From Candidatus Obscuribacterales bacterium (GTDB lineage: Bacteria > Cyanobacteriota > Vampirovibrionia > Obscuribacterales > Obscuribacteraceae), in assembly GCA_019637435.1 (NCBI GenBank), contig JAHBVO010000001.1:620001-684000 (forward strand): DNA of 64,000 bases, written 5' to 3'. Shown here in pieces: positions 18,896 through 27,756 of this stretch. A program made the position numbers and the translations under genes. Position 1 is the first letter of the stretch; each line of letters opens with the position of its first letter. Under the pieces are notes generated by a model, which was not told the DNA's origin, searched no databases, and saw nothing but the letters and a program-made list of their open reading frames with translations.

Positions 18896-19129
18896 CTCTT
18901 GTCTGTTTCGTTGGTTTCAGGCAATAGCAGCGGCTTTTGTGAGCTGAACTTTTTGCGCGGTTTCATCGTATAAACGATATATAGCCTCCGAGTTTTCGAC
19001 GAACGTGCGAAAATGGGGAGGATGATATGGATTGCGGGGTTTTTTGCCTGTATCCATTGGATATATCGATCGATTGTCGCCGATTTGTTTTGTTTTCGGC
19101 AGCCAATTTGCTCTTTGGGAGATCACGTC

Positions 19130-22100
19130 ATGCCGCGCCCTTATGTACCGCTACACTTGCATACGGAATACAGCTTGCTTGATGGCGCTACTAAGATCAA
19201 AGATTTGGTCAAGAAGGCAAAAGCTGAAAACATGCCGGCTGTTGCGATCACCGATCATGGTGTCATGTATGGTGCCGTCGAACTTACCAAAGCTTGCAAT
19301 GAAATAGGTGGTGTCAAGCCCATTTTGGGCTACGAAGCATACATCATCGATGGTGATGTCACGGACAAGAAGACGAAGCAAAGTCTCTATCACCTGACGA
19401 TTATTGCGCGAAACAAAACTGGCTATCAGAATCTGGTGAAGCTGGTTTCACGCGCTCACTTGAATGGCTATTACTACAAACCTCGAATCAATAAAGAAAT
19501 GCTCGCCGAGTTTAAAGAGGGACTGGTAGTTCTCTCCGGCTGTCTTGGTGCGGAGCTGTCGCAGCTTATTTTGAAGGACAAATTTGACGAGGCTCGCGAG
19601 AAAGCGGCTTGGTTTAGAGAAACACTGAAGGATGATTATTTCATCGAAATACAGGATCACGGCTACTGGGAAGACCGCAAAGTTAACCGTGAGCTGATCA
19701 AAATTTCGCGTGACCTTGGTATCAAACTTTGTGCAACCAACGACTCGCACTTTACCAACAAGAATGATGCGATGGCGCATGACTGCTTGCTCTGTATCCA
19801 AATGGGCAAGATGGTTACCGATGCGAATCGTATGAAGTTCTCCGGCTGGGAATATTTGAAGAACGGCGACGAGATGTCGTACCTATTCCGCGATCACCTT
19901 GATACTGAATACATCGAAGAAGCTCTGAACAGCACTCTTGAAATCGCCGACAGAGTCGAAACCATCAAACTAGCCGGCGAACCGAGGCTACCGATCATTG
20001 CGATGCCTGACGGTCACACGGCAGATAGTTACCTCACCCACATCGTGATGGAAGGTGTGAAAGAACGTTGCGGGGGATCAATTCCACCGGAGTACGAGGC
20101 TCGGGCTAAGATGGAGCTCGAATGTATCGAGCAGAAAAAGTTCGCGTCCTACTTCATCATGACTGCTGACTTCATCAAGTACGCGCGAGACAATGGTATT
20201 CCTGTTGGACCAGGGCGTGGATCGGCTGCAGGAAGTTTAGTCGCTTTTGCAACTGGGATCACGAACATTGATCCGATTAAGAATGCTCTGCTCTTCGAGA
20301 GATTTTTGAACCCGGAACGACAATCCATGCCCGACATCGATACCGACTTTTGTATCGAACGCCGTGACGAGGTCATCAAATATTGCGCGGAAAAGTATGG
20401 TCAGGATCACGTTTCACAGATCATCACGTTCAACAAAATGACTTCGAAAGCAGTCATCAAAGACGTTGCTCGCGTGTTGGAATTTCCTTTTGCTGAGTCT
20501 ACGAAGCTCGCTAAGATGGTGCCGGTTGTTCGTGGTAAACCGACTCCATTGAAGGACATGCTCGTTGAGCACCCTGAGTTTAAAAAGGAATATCAGAACA
20601 GTGACGAGGCTCGACAAGTTATCGATCTCGCTCAGCAACTTGAAGGCACCAATAAAACCTTCGGTATGCACGCCGCGGGTGTTGTGATCTCGGATACACC
20701 GCTGGAAAACCTTGTTCCGCTTCAGAAGAACAATGATGGAACAGTCATCTGTCAGTTCTATATGGAAGACGCCGCCTATGTCGGGCTGGTGAAGATGGAC
20801 TTCCTCGGTCTGAGAAACTTGACTATGATCGACAAAGCGGTCAAGTGCATCAAGCAAACCGTTGGAATCGAGATCAATCCTGACGACATTCCGTTAGACG
20901 ACGAGAAGACGTATCAAACAATCAGTAACGGGGACCTCTCGGGCATCTTCCAGTTAGAAACCTCTTCAGGGATGCGTCAAGTTGCGCGCGACATGAAGCC
21001 GTCTAACATGGAAGATATTTCAGCGCTAATCGCGTTGTATCGACCAGGTCCGTTGGACTCAGGGATGATCGATAAGTTCATCGGCTGTAAACACGGCAAG
21101 ATGAAAATTACCTACGACACGCCGCTGCTTGAGCCGATTCTCAAAGACACCTACGGGCAGATCGTTTACCAAGAGCAGATCATGCAGATCGCTCAGCAGC
21201 TCGGTGGTTACAGTCTGGGTCAAGCCGACTTGCTCCGTCGAGCCATGGGTAAGAAAAAGCCGGAGGAGATGGAGAAGCACCGCGGCAAGTTTATCGCTGG
21301 TGCTGCGGAACGTGGAGTCGCGCAGGAGATTTCCGACAAACTGTTCGACATCATGGTTCAGTTTGCTGAATACTGTTTCAACAAGTCGCACTCCGCAGCG
21401 TATGGTGTTCTAACTTACCAAACTGCGTATCTGAAAACGCATTATCCGGTCCAATATATGACCGCGTTGATGTCTTCGGTCGCTGGAGAACAAGATAAGG
21501 TCCAGGGTTACATCGCTGAGTGTCAGTCGATGAACATCGAGATTCTTCCACCGGACGTAAACGTGTCCGGGAAAGAATTTACCGCTGATGGTGGCAACAT
21601 TCGTTTCGGCCTTTCCGGTATTAAGAACGTTGGCGAAGCGGCTGTAGAAGAGATCGTTAAAAAGCGCGAACTCGGCGGACCCTACAAGAGTCTGCATGAT
21701 TTCTGCAATCGCATCGATCTCAAAACCGTCAATAAGCGGACGCTTGAAGCGCTCATCAAATGCGGTGCTTGCTTAAGTTTAAACATCACGCGCAAACAAG
21801 CTCTCGAGAATCTCGACGCTATCGTCGATGCCTCTGCTCGCAGGCAGAGCTCCGAAGCGAGTGGGCAGATGAGCCTGTTTTCCTTCGGCGGAAGCGATGA
21901 TGATAGCGGCGCGCTGATGAAACTCGATATGAGTTTGCGCGGAGACGGTTCAGAATTCGAAGAGGCGGAAATGCAGGTGATGGAGCATGAGCTCCTCGGA
22001 TTCTATGTTTCCAGCCATCCGCTCAATCGCGTTGCCAATCGACTGAAGTTCCTCACCACTCACTCTATTAAGGAACTGCGCGAATCGGCCGATGGAACAA

Positions 22101-22591
22101 ACGCTATCATCGGAGGTCTCGCCAACGCGGTTGAGAAGCGGCTCACCAAGTCGAACAAGCTGCTCGGTATTGTTCACATGGAAGACCTTAGTTCCAAGTG
22201 CGAAGTCGTCATCTATAGCGATCTGCTCGAGAAAATTCCGCCGGAAACATTACAAGCTCAAGCACTCGTTTTGATCAAAGGGAAGGTCAAGAAGTTCGAA
22301 GACAATTTCAGTATTGTGGCTACCTCGGTAAGAAGGATCGCGGACGCTTCGATGGTCGATATCGTCATTGGTAGAGACCCTTCATTTTCGGACATGCACC
22401 GCTTGAAAGACATTTTGAACGCGCACAAGGGCGAAGATCCTGTGATGCTGCACTTCAGAATGGGTAAAGAAAGTAAGGTCATTCTTGTCGGCTCGCAATT
22501 CTGGGTCAGCGCTTCTCCTGAGTTGATCACCGACATCAAAGCGAATTTCAGCGATGCGCTGAGAGTGTCGGCAAGTAGAGTTAGAGCGTAA
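19130..22591 (+). CDS. dnaE: DNA polymerase III alpha subunit
   Basis: Replicative polymerase of the C family. The ATG at 19130 (GGGAGA upstream) gives a 1153-residue protein starting MPRPYVPLHLHTEYS, as in other DnaE; a longer in-frame extension upstream is not typical. The N-terminal PHP domain carries HLHTEYS (about 9-15) and ITDHG. The palm has PGRGSAAGS and the catalytic aspartates in PDIDTDF (about 402 and 404) and MDFLGLRNLT (about 557), very close to E. coli positions 401, 403 and 555. Helix-hairpin-helix (LSGIKNVGEAAVEEIV) and OB-fold segments follow. It is whole: not split, and no intein. Start of the cell's main replicase chain; acts with the beta clamp. Confidence 0.97.
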   Translation: MPRPYVPLHLHTEYSLLDGATKIKDLVKKAKAENMPAVAITDHGVMYGAVELTKACNEIGGVKPILGYEAYIIDGDVTDKKTKQSLYHLTIIARNKTGYQNLVKLVSRAHLNGYYYKPRINKEMLAEFKEGLVVLSGCLGAELSQLILKDKFDEAREKAAWFRETLKDDYFIEIQDHGYWEDRKVNRELIKISRDLGIKLCATNDSHFTNKNDAMAHDCLLCIQMGKMVTDANRMKFSGWEYLKNGDEMSYLFRDHLDTEYIEEALNSTLEIADRVETIKLAGEPRLPIIAMPDGHTADSYLTHIVMEGVKERCGGSIPPEYEARAKMELECIEQKKFASYFIMTADFIKYARDNGIPVGPGRGSAAGSLVAFATGITNIDPIKNALLFERFLNPERQSMPDIDTDFCIERRDEVIKYCAEKYGQDHVSQIITFNKMTSKAVIKDVARVLEFPFAESTKLAKMVPVVRGKPTPLKDMLVEHPEFKKEYQNSDEARQVIDLAQQLEGTNKTFGMHAAGVVISDTPLENLVPLQKNNDGTVICQFYMEDAAYVGLVKMDFLGLRNLTMIDKAVKCIKQTVGIEINPDDIPLDDEKTYQTISNGDLSGIFQLETSSGMRQVARDMKPSNMEDISALIALYRPGPLDSGMIDKFIGCKHGKMKITYDTPLLEPILKDTYGQIVYQEQIMQIAQQLGGYSLGQADLLRRAMGKKKPEEMEKHRGKFIAGAAERGVAQEISDKLFDIMVQFAEYCFNKSHSAAYGVLTYQTAYLKTHYPVQYMTALMSSVAGEQDKVQGYIAECQSMNIEILPPDVNVSGKEFTADGGNIRFGLSGIKNVGEAAVEEIVKKRELGGPYKSLHDFCNRIDLKTVNKRTLEALIKCGACLSLNITRKQALENLDAIVDASARRQSSEASGQMSLFSFGGSDDDSGALMKLDMSLRGDGSEFEEAEMQVMEHELLGFYVSSHPLNRVANRLKFLTTHSIKELRESADGTNAIIGGLANAVEKRLTKSNKLLGIVHMEDLSSKCEVVIYSDLLEKIPPETLQAQALVLIKGKVKKFEDNFSIVATSVRRIADASMVDIVIGRDPSFSDMHRLKDILNAHKGEDPVMLHFRMGKESKVILVGSQFWVSASPELITDIKANFSDALRVSASRVRA

Positions 22592-22686
22592 ATTCGGAGT
22601 CGACGATCACCGTGAACGATTCGGTCATGCAGAGACCGTTTCAATTTCACCAGGACGTTTCAGTTCACACTAACATCGGAGCGAAA

Positions 22687-23340
22687 ATGTCCGAGCTTGT
22701 GCCGATGGAAACTCGACAGATCACTTATGACGCCAGCAATCGCGAAGAGCTCTGGCGCTGCAATCTCTACCTATTAAAGAAGGGGCAGTTGTTTACAACG
22801 TTCATTCTCATCACTTCGATCGTGTTCGTCGTCTGCGCTGGTTTAGGAATTCAATTTCCGCTGACAGACATCTTCACCATCATCGCATTTACGCTTCTGG
22901 CGCCAATTCTCTTGTCGTGGCTCATGGTGTGCAAATTGGTTTCGAAACCACGATTGTGCACCACCACAATCTCTGAAGCCGGGGTGCGTGACTTCACCGA
23001 TAAGGTCAACGATACAAAGGTGACGTGGGGAAAGGTCGACAGTGTGCAGTTCGACAATGGCAGCGTTTACTTTCTCTCGAGAATTTTCACGAGCATCTAC
23101 GTTCCTTCCTATGCTTTCGATAGCCACGCGTCAGCGCAGGAGTTTTACGCTCACGCTCAGAAATTATGGCTCGAAGCGCGGCAGAGCAAAACTCAGAGAC
23201 TGGCTTCCTGGGCTGAAGACGAACAACTCAAGATTCAAGCTGATACATTGAAACAACTCGAGCAGTTTGAAATCGAAGAAGAGGAGATGTGGAAAAAGCT
23301 GGAAGAAGAGCACCGCGAGGATTCCAGGTCTGGCTCCTAA
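22687..23340 (+). CDS. YcxB-like membrane protein
   Basis: 217 residues from the ATG at 22687, which has GGAG five bases upstream. Two adjacent transmembrane helices (about 30-75: LFTTFILITSIVFVVCAG and IFTIIAFTLLAPILLSWL) are followed by a beta-rich cytosolic part (TISEAGVRDFTDKVNDTKVTWGKVDSV...FLSRIFTSIYVPSYAF) that matches the YcxB C-terminal pattern, in which the residue after the TMs tests local field or lipid state. The tail is a charged coiled coil (LKQLEQFEIEEEEMWKKLEEE). It begins 95 bp after dnaE. Function of this family is unknown. Confidence 0.65.
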   Translation: MSELVPMETRQITYDASNREELWRCNLYLLKKGQLFTTFILITSIVFVVCAGLGIQFPLTDIFTIIAFTLLAPILLSWLMVCKLVSKPRLCTTTISEAGVRDFTDKVNDTKVTWGKVDSVQFDNGSVYFLSRIFTSIYVPSYAFDSHASAQEFYAHAQKLWLEARQSKTQRLASWAEDEQLKIQADTLKQLEQFEIEEEEMWKKLEEEHREDSRSGS

Positions 23341-23425
23341 GAAGCGTGCTAGCTTAGTTCGCGGTGCTGCCGCTGTTCTTACACGGGTCAGCGAGGTCAG
23401 TGCCCGAAGCTTGTCGAGTTTTGGG

Positions 23426-24442
23426 CTAACTGTTTGACTTGGGAACATCCGAACGCGACTTGAAGATCTTGAGAAGATAAAGGACCGATGGACAAAGTAA
23501 AACTGTTCCTGCCATCAGCGCGATGATTACCAGATCCAGGGTTTCTTTGTTCGCCATCGAGTTTGTGATCGTCCAGTTAGGCCGAACCAGAAAGGGGTAC
23601 TGCCCTAGAGCCCATCCCCAGAGCACGAAGGCGACTTGGCCAGCTGCGAAAAATCTGGCGATACCGAACTTTCTAAAGTACAGACATGAAAGGGAGCAGA
23701 GCGCGAGCAGCGCGGTCACCACATGTAGTGGTATCACTCTTGAGATGTCTGCATAGATTGCTGGCGCTTCGTCCTTCGACAGAAAGAAAACGACTGCCGC
23801 CATGATCGCACTTATTATTGCCGAGAGGATCGCTCGCATCCGAAAATCGTTTTGCAGCTCTGCGTCAATGGTGTCTGATGTTAGATACACCGCTGCCAGA
23901 TAGGCGAACAATGCCAATGCGAATAGACCCACCGCTATGGGGAACGGTTGCGCCCAGGAGTGAACGTATACCTGCATGAAGTCGGTGCCGTCGAGCGTCA
24001 ATGCACCATTCGAAATCGCACCGACAATGATACCGAGCACGATTGGCGTGATTGTGCTGGAGATCGCAAAAATTCTTCCCCACAAACGTTGAACATTGTC
24101 GCGTTGCGAGTCATATGTGCGGAAGGTGAATGCGGAGCCGCGCAGGACAATACCTATTAATAGAATTGTAAGTGGAATGTGCAGTGCAATCGAGATTGCA
24201 CAAAAAGCTGGCGGGAAGCAGGCGAACAAAATCACTATCACGAGAATAAGCCAGACGTGATTAGCTTCCCAGATCGGACCGATAGCGTTTGCGATTGTCT
24301 CTCGTTGCTTGGCTGCCCGGGGACCGAAGGCAAGCAAGTCCCAGACGCCACCGCCATAGTCGGCACCGCCCATGAGGGCATAAAAAGTCAGTGAGATGAT
24401 CGCAGCGATACCCAGAATGTGCTCAGGTGAGGGGAGGTTCAA
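23426..24442 (-). CDS. cydB: Cytochrome bd ubiquinol oxidase subunit II
   Basis: 338 residues with eight or nine predicted membrane helices. Family features include the N-terminal GGADYGGGVWDLLAFGPRA and the block AIGPIWEANHVWLILVIVILF. Starts at TTG one base after the cydA stop (TGA-C-TTG), so it is translationally coupled. CydB pairs with CydA to carry the haem b/d oxidase that reduces oxygen to water with quinol, an enzyme suited to low oxygen. Confidence 0.95.
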   Translation of the reverse strand: MNLPSPEHILGIAAIISLTFYALMGGADYGGGVWDLLAFGPRAAKQRETIANAIGPIWEANHVWLILVIVILFACFPPAFCAISIALHIPLTILLIGIVLRGSAFTFRTYDSQRDNVQRLWGRIFAISSTITPIVLGIIVGAISNGALTLDGTDFMQVYVHSWAQPFPIAVGLFALALFAYLAAVYLTSDTIDAELQNDFRMRAILSAIISAIMAAVVFFLSKDEAPAIYADISRVIPLHVVTALLALCSLSCLYFRKFGIARFFAAGQVAFVLWGWALGQYPFLVRPNWTITNSMANKETLDLVIIALMAGTVLLCPSVLYLLKIFKSRSDVPKSNS

Positions 24443-24443
24443 G

Positions 24444-25754
24444 TCAATCCACCTTCTTTAGGCTTGGGCTTTTGACGACCTGCCGCCGGATTAGGAAAAT
24501 GACTATTACCATCAGAAAGATGTAGAGGATGGTGAAGGTTGTGAATGGAACGATCAATCCGGGCATAGGAGTGACTGCATCTCGTGTACGAATGATGTTG
24601 TGGACGACCCAAGGTTGGCGTCCAAGTTCGGTAACCATCCAGCCGGTTTCAAGCGCGATGAAACCTAAAGGCGAAGTCAGTACCAGCGCTTTCAAGAACA
24701 TATCGGAGTCCGGGAGAGAGCGTTTTTTTCGCCACAAAAGCGCGCCCCAGGCGGCAACCAACATCATGAGAATTCCGCATCCGACCATTGCCTGAAAGTT
24801 GTAGTGAACGAGGGCGACGTTCGGCCAGTTTTCTCTTGCGAAATCTTTAAGTCCTTTCACCTCCGCGTTTGGATCGTGAAAGGACAGCAAGCTTAGACCG
24901 TAGGGAATTTCGATGCCGTAATGGACTTCAGCTTTTTCGCTGTCGGGAATTCCTCCTATGATGATCGGTGCTCCGCGTCGAGTTTCGTAGTGCGCTTCCA
25001 TCGCTGCAAGTTTCACCGGTTGCATATGGGCGACCATTTGGGCAAGAATGTCGCCGCTAAGCGGTTGGAGAACGGCCATGGCTCCTCCAAGGACAAGCGC
25101 AATGGCGATGGCTCGTCGATGGAAGATGTTCGACCTGTCTTTCAGTAGCATGTAAGCATGGATGCCCGCGACGAGGAATGCGGTTGCGGCATAAGCGGCG
25201 ATGATCATGTGTGCCGCTTCAGGAAGACCAGCCGGATTGAACATCGCTTTTACCGGCTCGATGTCGACGGCTTTGCCGTCGACGACGCGAAAGCCGGTCG
25301 GCGTGTTCATCCAACCGTTCGCAAGCACTACGAAGAAAGCCGACAGTGCGCCACTCAGCGAGACGATGACACCTGCAGCAAGGTGCGCCGCTTTCGGCAC
25401 GAGTTTCCATCCATATAAGTAGATGCCGAGGAAGATCGCCTCCGTGAAGAATGCGAAGCCTTCGAGTGCGAAAGGCAGACCGATGATTTCGCCCGACCAC
25501 TTCATGAAGGCCGGCCACAGGAGACCTAACTCGAAGGAGAGCACCGTGCCCGATACTGCGCCGACGGCGAAAAGGATTGCCGCACCTTTCGACCATCTCT
25601 TTGCCAGTTCAAGATAAACATCATCGCCGGTCTTCAGCCAGAGCCACTCTGCGATACACATCATTAGTGGAAGAGCGACACCGATTGCCGCGAAGATGAT
25701 GTGGAAGGCAAGTGACATGCCCATTTGCGAACGAGCTACGAAAAGATCGTTCAT
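24444..25754 (-). CDS. cydA: Cytochrome bd ubiquinol oxidase subunit I
   Basis: 436 residues and about nine membrane helices. Contains the signature TELGRQPWVVHNIIRTRDAVTP (GRQPW), the GDILAQMVAHMQPVKLAAMEAHYET block holding quinol/haem-side residues, and N-terminal ARSQMGMSLAFHIIFAAIGV with an axial His. Shorter than the E. coli protein (522) because the Q loop is short, as in the cyanide-insensitive/short-Q-loop group. Forms an operon with cydB. No cydX-like or cydCD gene is adjacent. Confidence 0.96.
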   Translation of the reverse strand: MNDLFVARSQMGMSLAFHIIFAAIGVALPLMMCIAEWLWLKTGDDVYLELAKRWSKGAAILFAVGAVSGTVLSFELGLLWPAFMKWSGEIIGLPFALEGFAFFTEAIFLGIYLYGWKLVPKAAHLAAGVIVSLSGALSAFFVVLANGWMNTPTGFRVVDGKAVDIEPVKAMFNPAGLPEAAHMIIAAYAATAFLVAGIHAYMLLKDRSNIFHRRAIAIALVLGGAMAVLQPLSGDILAQMVAHMQPVKLAAMEAHYETRRGAPIIIGGIPDSEKAEVHYGIEIPYGLSLLSFHDPNAEVKGLKDFARENWPNVALVHYNFQAMVGCGILMMLVAAWGALLWRKKRSLPDSDMFLKALVLTSPLGFIALETGWMVTELGRQPWVVHNIIRTRDAVTPMPGLIVPFTTFTILYIFLMVIVIFLIRRQVVKSPSLKKVD

Positions 25755-26270
25755 GGCTGAACCTCAGATTTCCCTCTATTCTAGCGGCTCTTCACGGAAA
25801 ACATTCCCGCTGTAAATCGAAAAAAATCAATCGTTACCGGCGATTTGTCAGTTTATCCCAAGCTCGTCCTATTCGATTGCTGACTGGTGATCTCCCGCTG
25901 CCGGTCGGGCATCGTAATGGTTTATGAAGCGTTTTTCCGAGCGGGAACATTCGGAAGTCGCACACTGTCTTGGGGAACTGTTGGTTGAAAAACAATCTTG
26001 TAAATATTTTGATCAGCAGGTGCTAAACGATGGAAGACAGGTAGTTTTAATGTAGAATTACTCTCTTCCAAAATATTGGAAACGAAATCCAAAGGAGGTT
26101 TCAGCTAGACACAACAACGCCCAACTCCCAGAAGGCATTTGTCCGATGGTGTTAAGTAAGCGTTTCGTGTACCCCGCAAGACTGGCTAACCATAGGGTTC
26201 TCCGAGTCTTGGCATGTATAGGAATCACTTTCACCGCTCGTTTAGCAGCGATGCGGAAAGGGGGAAAGAA
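25755..26270. other. 516-bp divergent region between cydA and speD
   Basis: Holds the promoters for cydAB (leftward) and speD (rightward). The right half (about 26090-26215) looks like a structured transcript leader rather than a gene: it includes the hairpin listed separately and an isolated AAAGGAGG at about 26091 that is not followed by a start codon at a normal distance. A 60-codon frame without a start runs through it and past the speD start, and I do not call it. Confidence 0.4.
26177..26211 (+). promoter_or_regulatory. Hairpin in the speD leader
   Basis: CAAGACT (26177-26183) pairs with AGTCTTG (26205-26211). Inside, AACC pairs with GGTT around the four-base loop ATAG. A stem with an internal loop, 60 bp before the speD start, suits a regulatory leader RNA. 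I do not recognise a known riboswitch class. Confidence 0.4.
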
Positions 26271-26696
26271 ATGTTCGGACCACATCTAATTCTTGAAGCT
26301 TACGGATGCAACAAAGAGAAACTCGCAGACGTAAACTCAATGTGTAAGATGCTTGATGCGTATCCGCCTCAGCTAGGTATGACCAAAATAATGCCACCGT
26401 ACGTTTTTACGTACCACGGCGCAGTTGAGGATGATTGGGGAGTTAGTGGAGTGGTGCTCATTGCTGAGTCTCACATCTCCATTCACACGTTTCCTGATAA
26501 GGGTTTCGCAACCCTTGATATCTTCTCTTGCAAAGACTTCGATGTTGATGAAGCAGTCAAATTCTTCAACTCGTATTTCGAGCCTGAGAGCTTTGACAAG
26601 GAAGTGTTCATGAGAGGCCGCGAGTTCCCACGCAGCGCAGGACGCGCCCGTGCGATCGTCGAAGGCGAAAGAGCACGTCTGACTGCAGTCAGCTAA
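26271..26696 (+). CDS. speD: S-adenosylmethionine decarboxylase proenzyme
   Basis: 141 residues from the ATG at 26271 with GGGGGA-type ribosome site; starts further upstream would only add unconserved sequence. Small prokaryotic class: self-cleavage between Glu66 and Ser67 in AESHISIHTFP yields the pyruvoyl cofactor, with His72 and Cys87 (IFSCKDF) matching the catalytic residues of the Thermotoga enzyme at a constant +4 offset. It makes decarboxylated AdoMet, the aminopropyl donor for spermidine. No spermidine synthase gene is in view. A strong terminator follows. Putrescine aminotransferase is 3 kb away. Confidence 0.96.
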   Translation: MFGPHLILEAYGCNKEKLADVNSMCKMLDAYPPQLGMTKIMPPYVFTYHGAVEDDWGVSGVVLIAESHISIHTFPDKGFATLDIFSCKDFDVDEAVKFFNSYFEPESFDKEVFMRGREFPRSAGRARAIVEGERARLTAVS

Positions 26697-26712
26697 GCAT
26701 CGAAACAACCGG

Positions 26713-26756
26713 GTCGCAGGTCAAGCTGAAACAGCGATGACCTGCGACTTTTCTTT
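26713..26756 (+). terminator. Rho-independent terminator of speD
   Basis: GTCGCAGGTCA (26713-26723) pairs with TGACCTGCGAC (26738-26748). The loop can extend the stem through GCTG/CAGC. TTTTCTTTT follows. Confidence 0.9.
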
Positions 26757-26826
26757 TGTTTGCGCGACAAAAATCAGATGGAAGTGGCGGGTGGCAACAC
26801 TCGCCGTTTCTGTGTGAGCTTGAAAG

Positions 26827-27756
26827 CTAGTCGGTCGCGATCAGCTTGGCGTACTGCGCCGCGTCAACATTTCCGCCGCTTACGATTACGAGCGGCTTTT
26901 TGTGCTCGAAGCGCTCCTTGTTCGCCATTAACGCTGCAAGGCTGAGCGCGCCTGTCGGTTCGCACTTGAGATTGGCCTGCATGAACAATAATCGCATTGC
27001 CGCCACGATCTCGTCTTCTTCAACTTCGAGAATCTCGGTGAGACCACTCTTCAAAATCGGGAAGTTGTGCTTGCCGACGCTCAGAGTGCGCGCGCCATCA
27101 GCAATGGTGGCAGGCTCCTTTTCGTTTGAAACGATCTCGCCTTTATTCAGGCTCTGCGCAGCATCGTTGCCGAGCTTTGGCTCCGCGCCGAAAACTTTGA
27201 CATCCACGCCGTTGCGTTTGAACCCTTCTATCAGTCCGGCGCTCAAGCCGCCTCCGCCGATAGGCACTATGACTGAATCGAAGTCGTCTTTGTAGTTGAC
27301 GAGTTCGTCCGCCAGCGTGGAATTTCCCTCGATGACTCTTTCGTCATCATAGGGACTGACTGATTCAACTTCTGTTCCAAGCTCGATCAAAACATCAAGC
27401 AGCCACTCGCCGCGGCTCTTGACTCCGACATCGACGAGTCTGATCTCTCCGCCGAAACCTTCAACCGCTTCGATTTTCGACTTCGTCGAGGTCTCCGGCA
27501 TGACAACGGTGCACTTTTTTCCGGTCAGCTGGCACGCATATGCGAGCGCCTGCCCGAAATTGCCGGACGACGCCGTCACCAGATGCGGTGCCGAAGAACT
27601 CAGCGCAACATTGTAGGCAGCTCTGAATTTAAAGCTGCCCGTATGTTGAAAGGTTTCCGAGGCAATGAGAACCCTCGTGCCAAGCTCGTTGTTGAGCTTG
27701 ACCGAGTCCACCAGTAAGGTGGGTCTCAGACCTGTCTTACATTTGTTTAGGAGCAT
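26827..27756 (-). CDS. PLP-dependent threonine/serine dehydratase-like enzyme
   Basis: 309 residues, fold type II PLP enzyme. The cofactor lysine is Lys43 in HTGSFKFRAA. The substrate loop is TASSGNFGQALAY, the phosphate loop PIGGGGLSAG, and the C-terminal VSGGNVD. This matches catabolic threonine dehydratase/serine racemase relatives; there is no C-terminal ACT domain, so it is not the usual feedback-regulated IlvA. Reaction likely L-Thr or L-Ser to 2-oxo acid plus ammonia, or racemisation. It overlaps the 3' end of the lysine-rich protein gene by 20 bases, so the two are co-transcribed. Confidence 0.85.
   Translation of the reverse strand: MLLNKCKTGLRPTLLVDSVKLNNELGTRVLIASETFQHTGSFKFRAAYNVALSSSAPHLVTASSGNFGQALAYACQLTGKKCTVVMPETSTKSKIEAVEGFGGEIRLVDVGVKSRGEWLLDVLIELGTEVESVSPYDDERVIEGNSTLADELVNYKDDFDSVIVPIGGGGLSAGLIEGFKRNGVDVKVFGAEPKLGNDAAQSLNKGEIVSNEKEPATIADGARTLSVGKHNFPILKSGLTEILEVEEDEIVAAMRLLFMQANLKCEPTGALSLAALMANKERFEHKKPLVIVSGGNVDAAQYAKLIATD

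Noticed and set aside
19013..19129. N-terminal extension of DnaE
   Set aside because: The extension has no family similarity, while MPRPYVPLHLHTEYS from 19130 is the usual start and has its own ribosome site.
26090..26270. SAM or prequeuosine-type riboswitch upstream of speD
   Set aside because: A stem is present, but I could not match any known riboswitch core.
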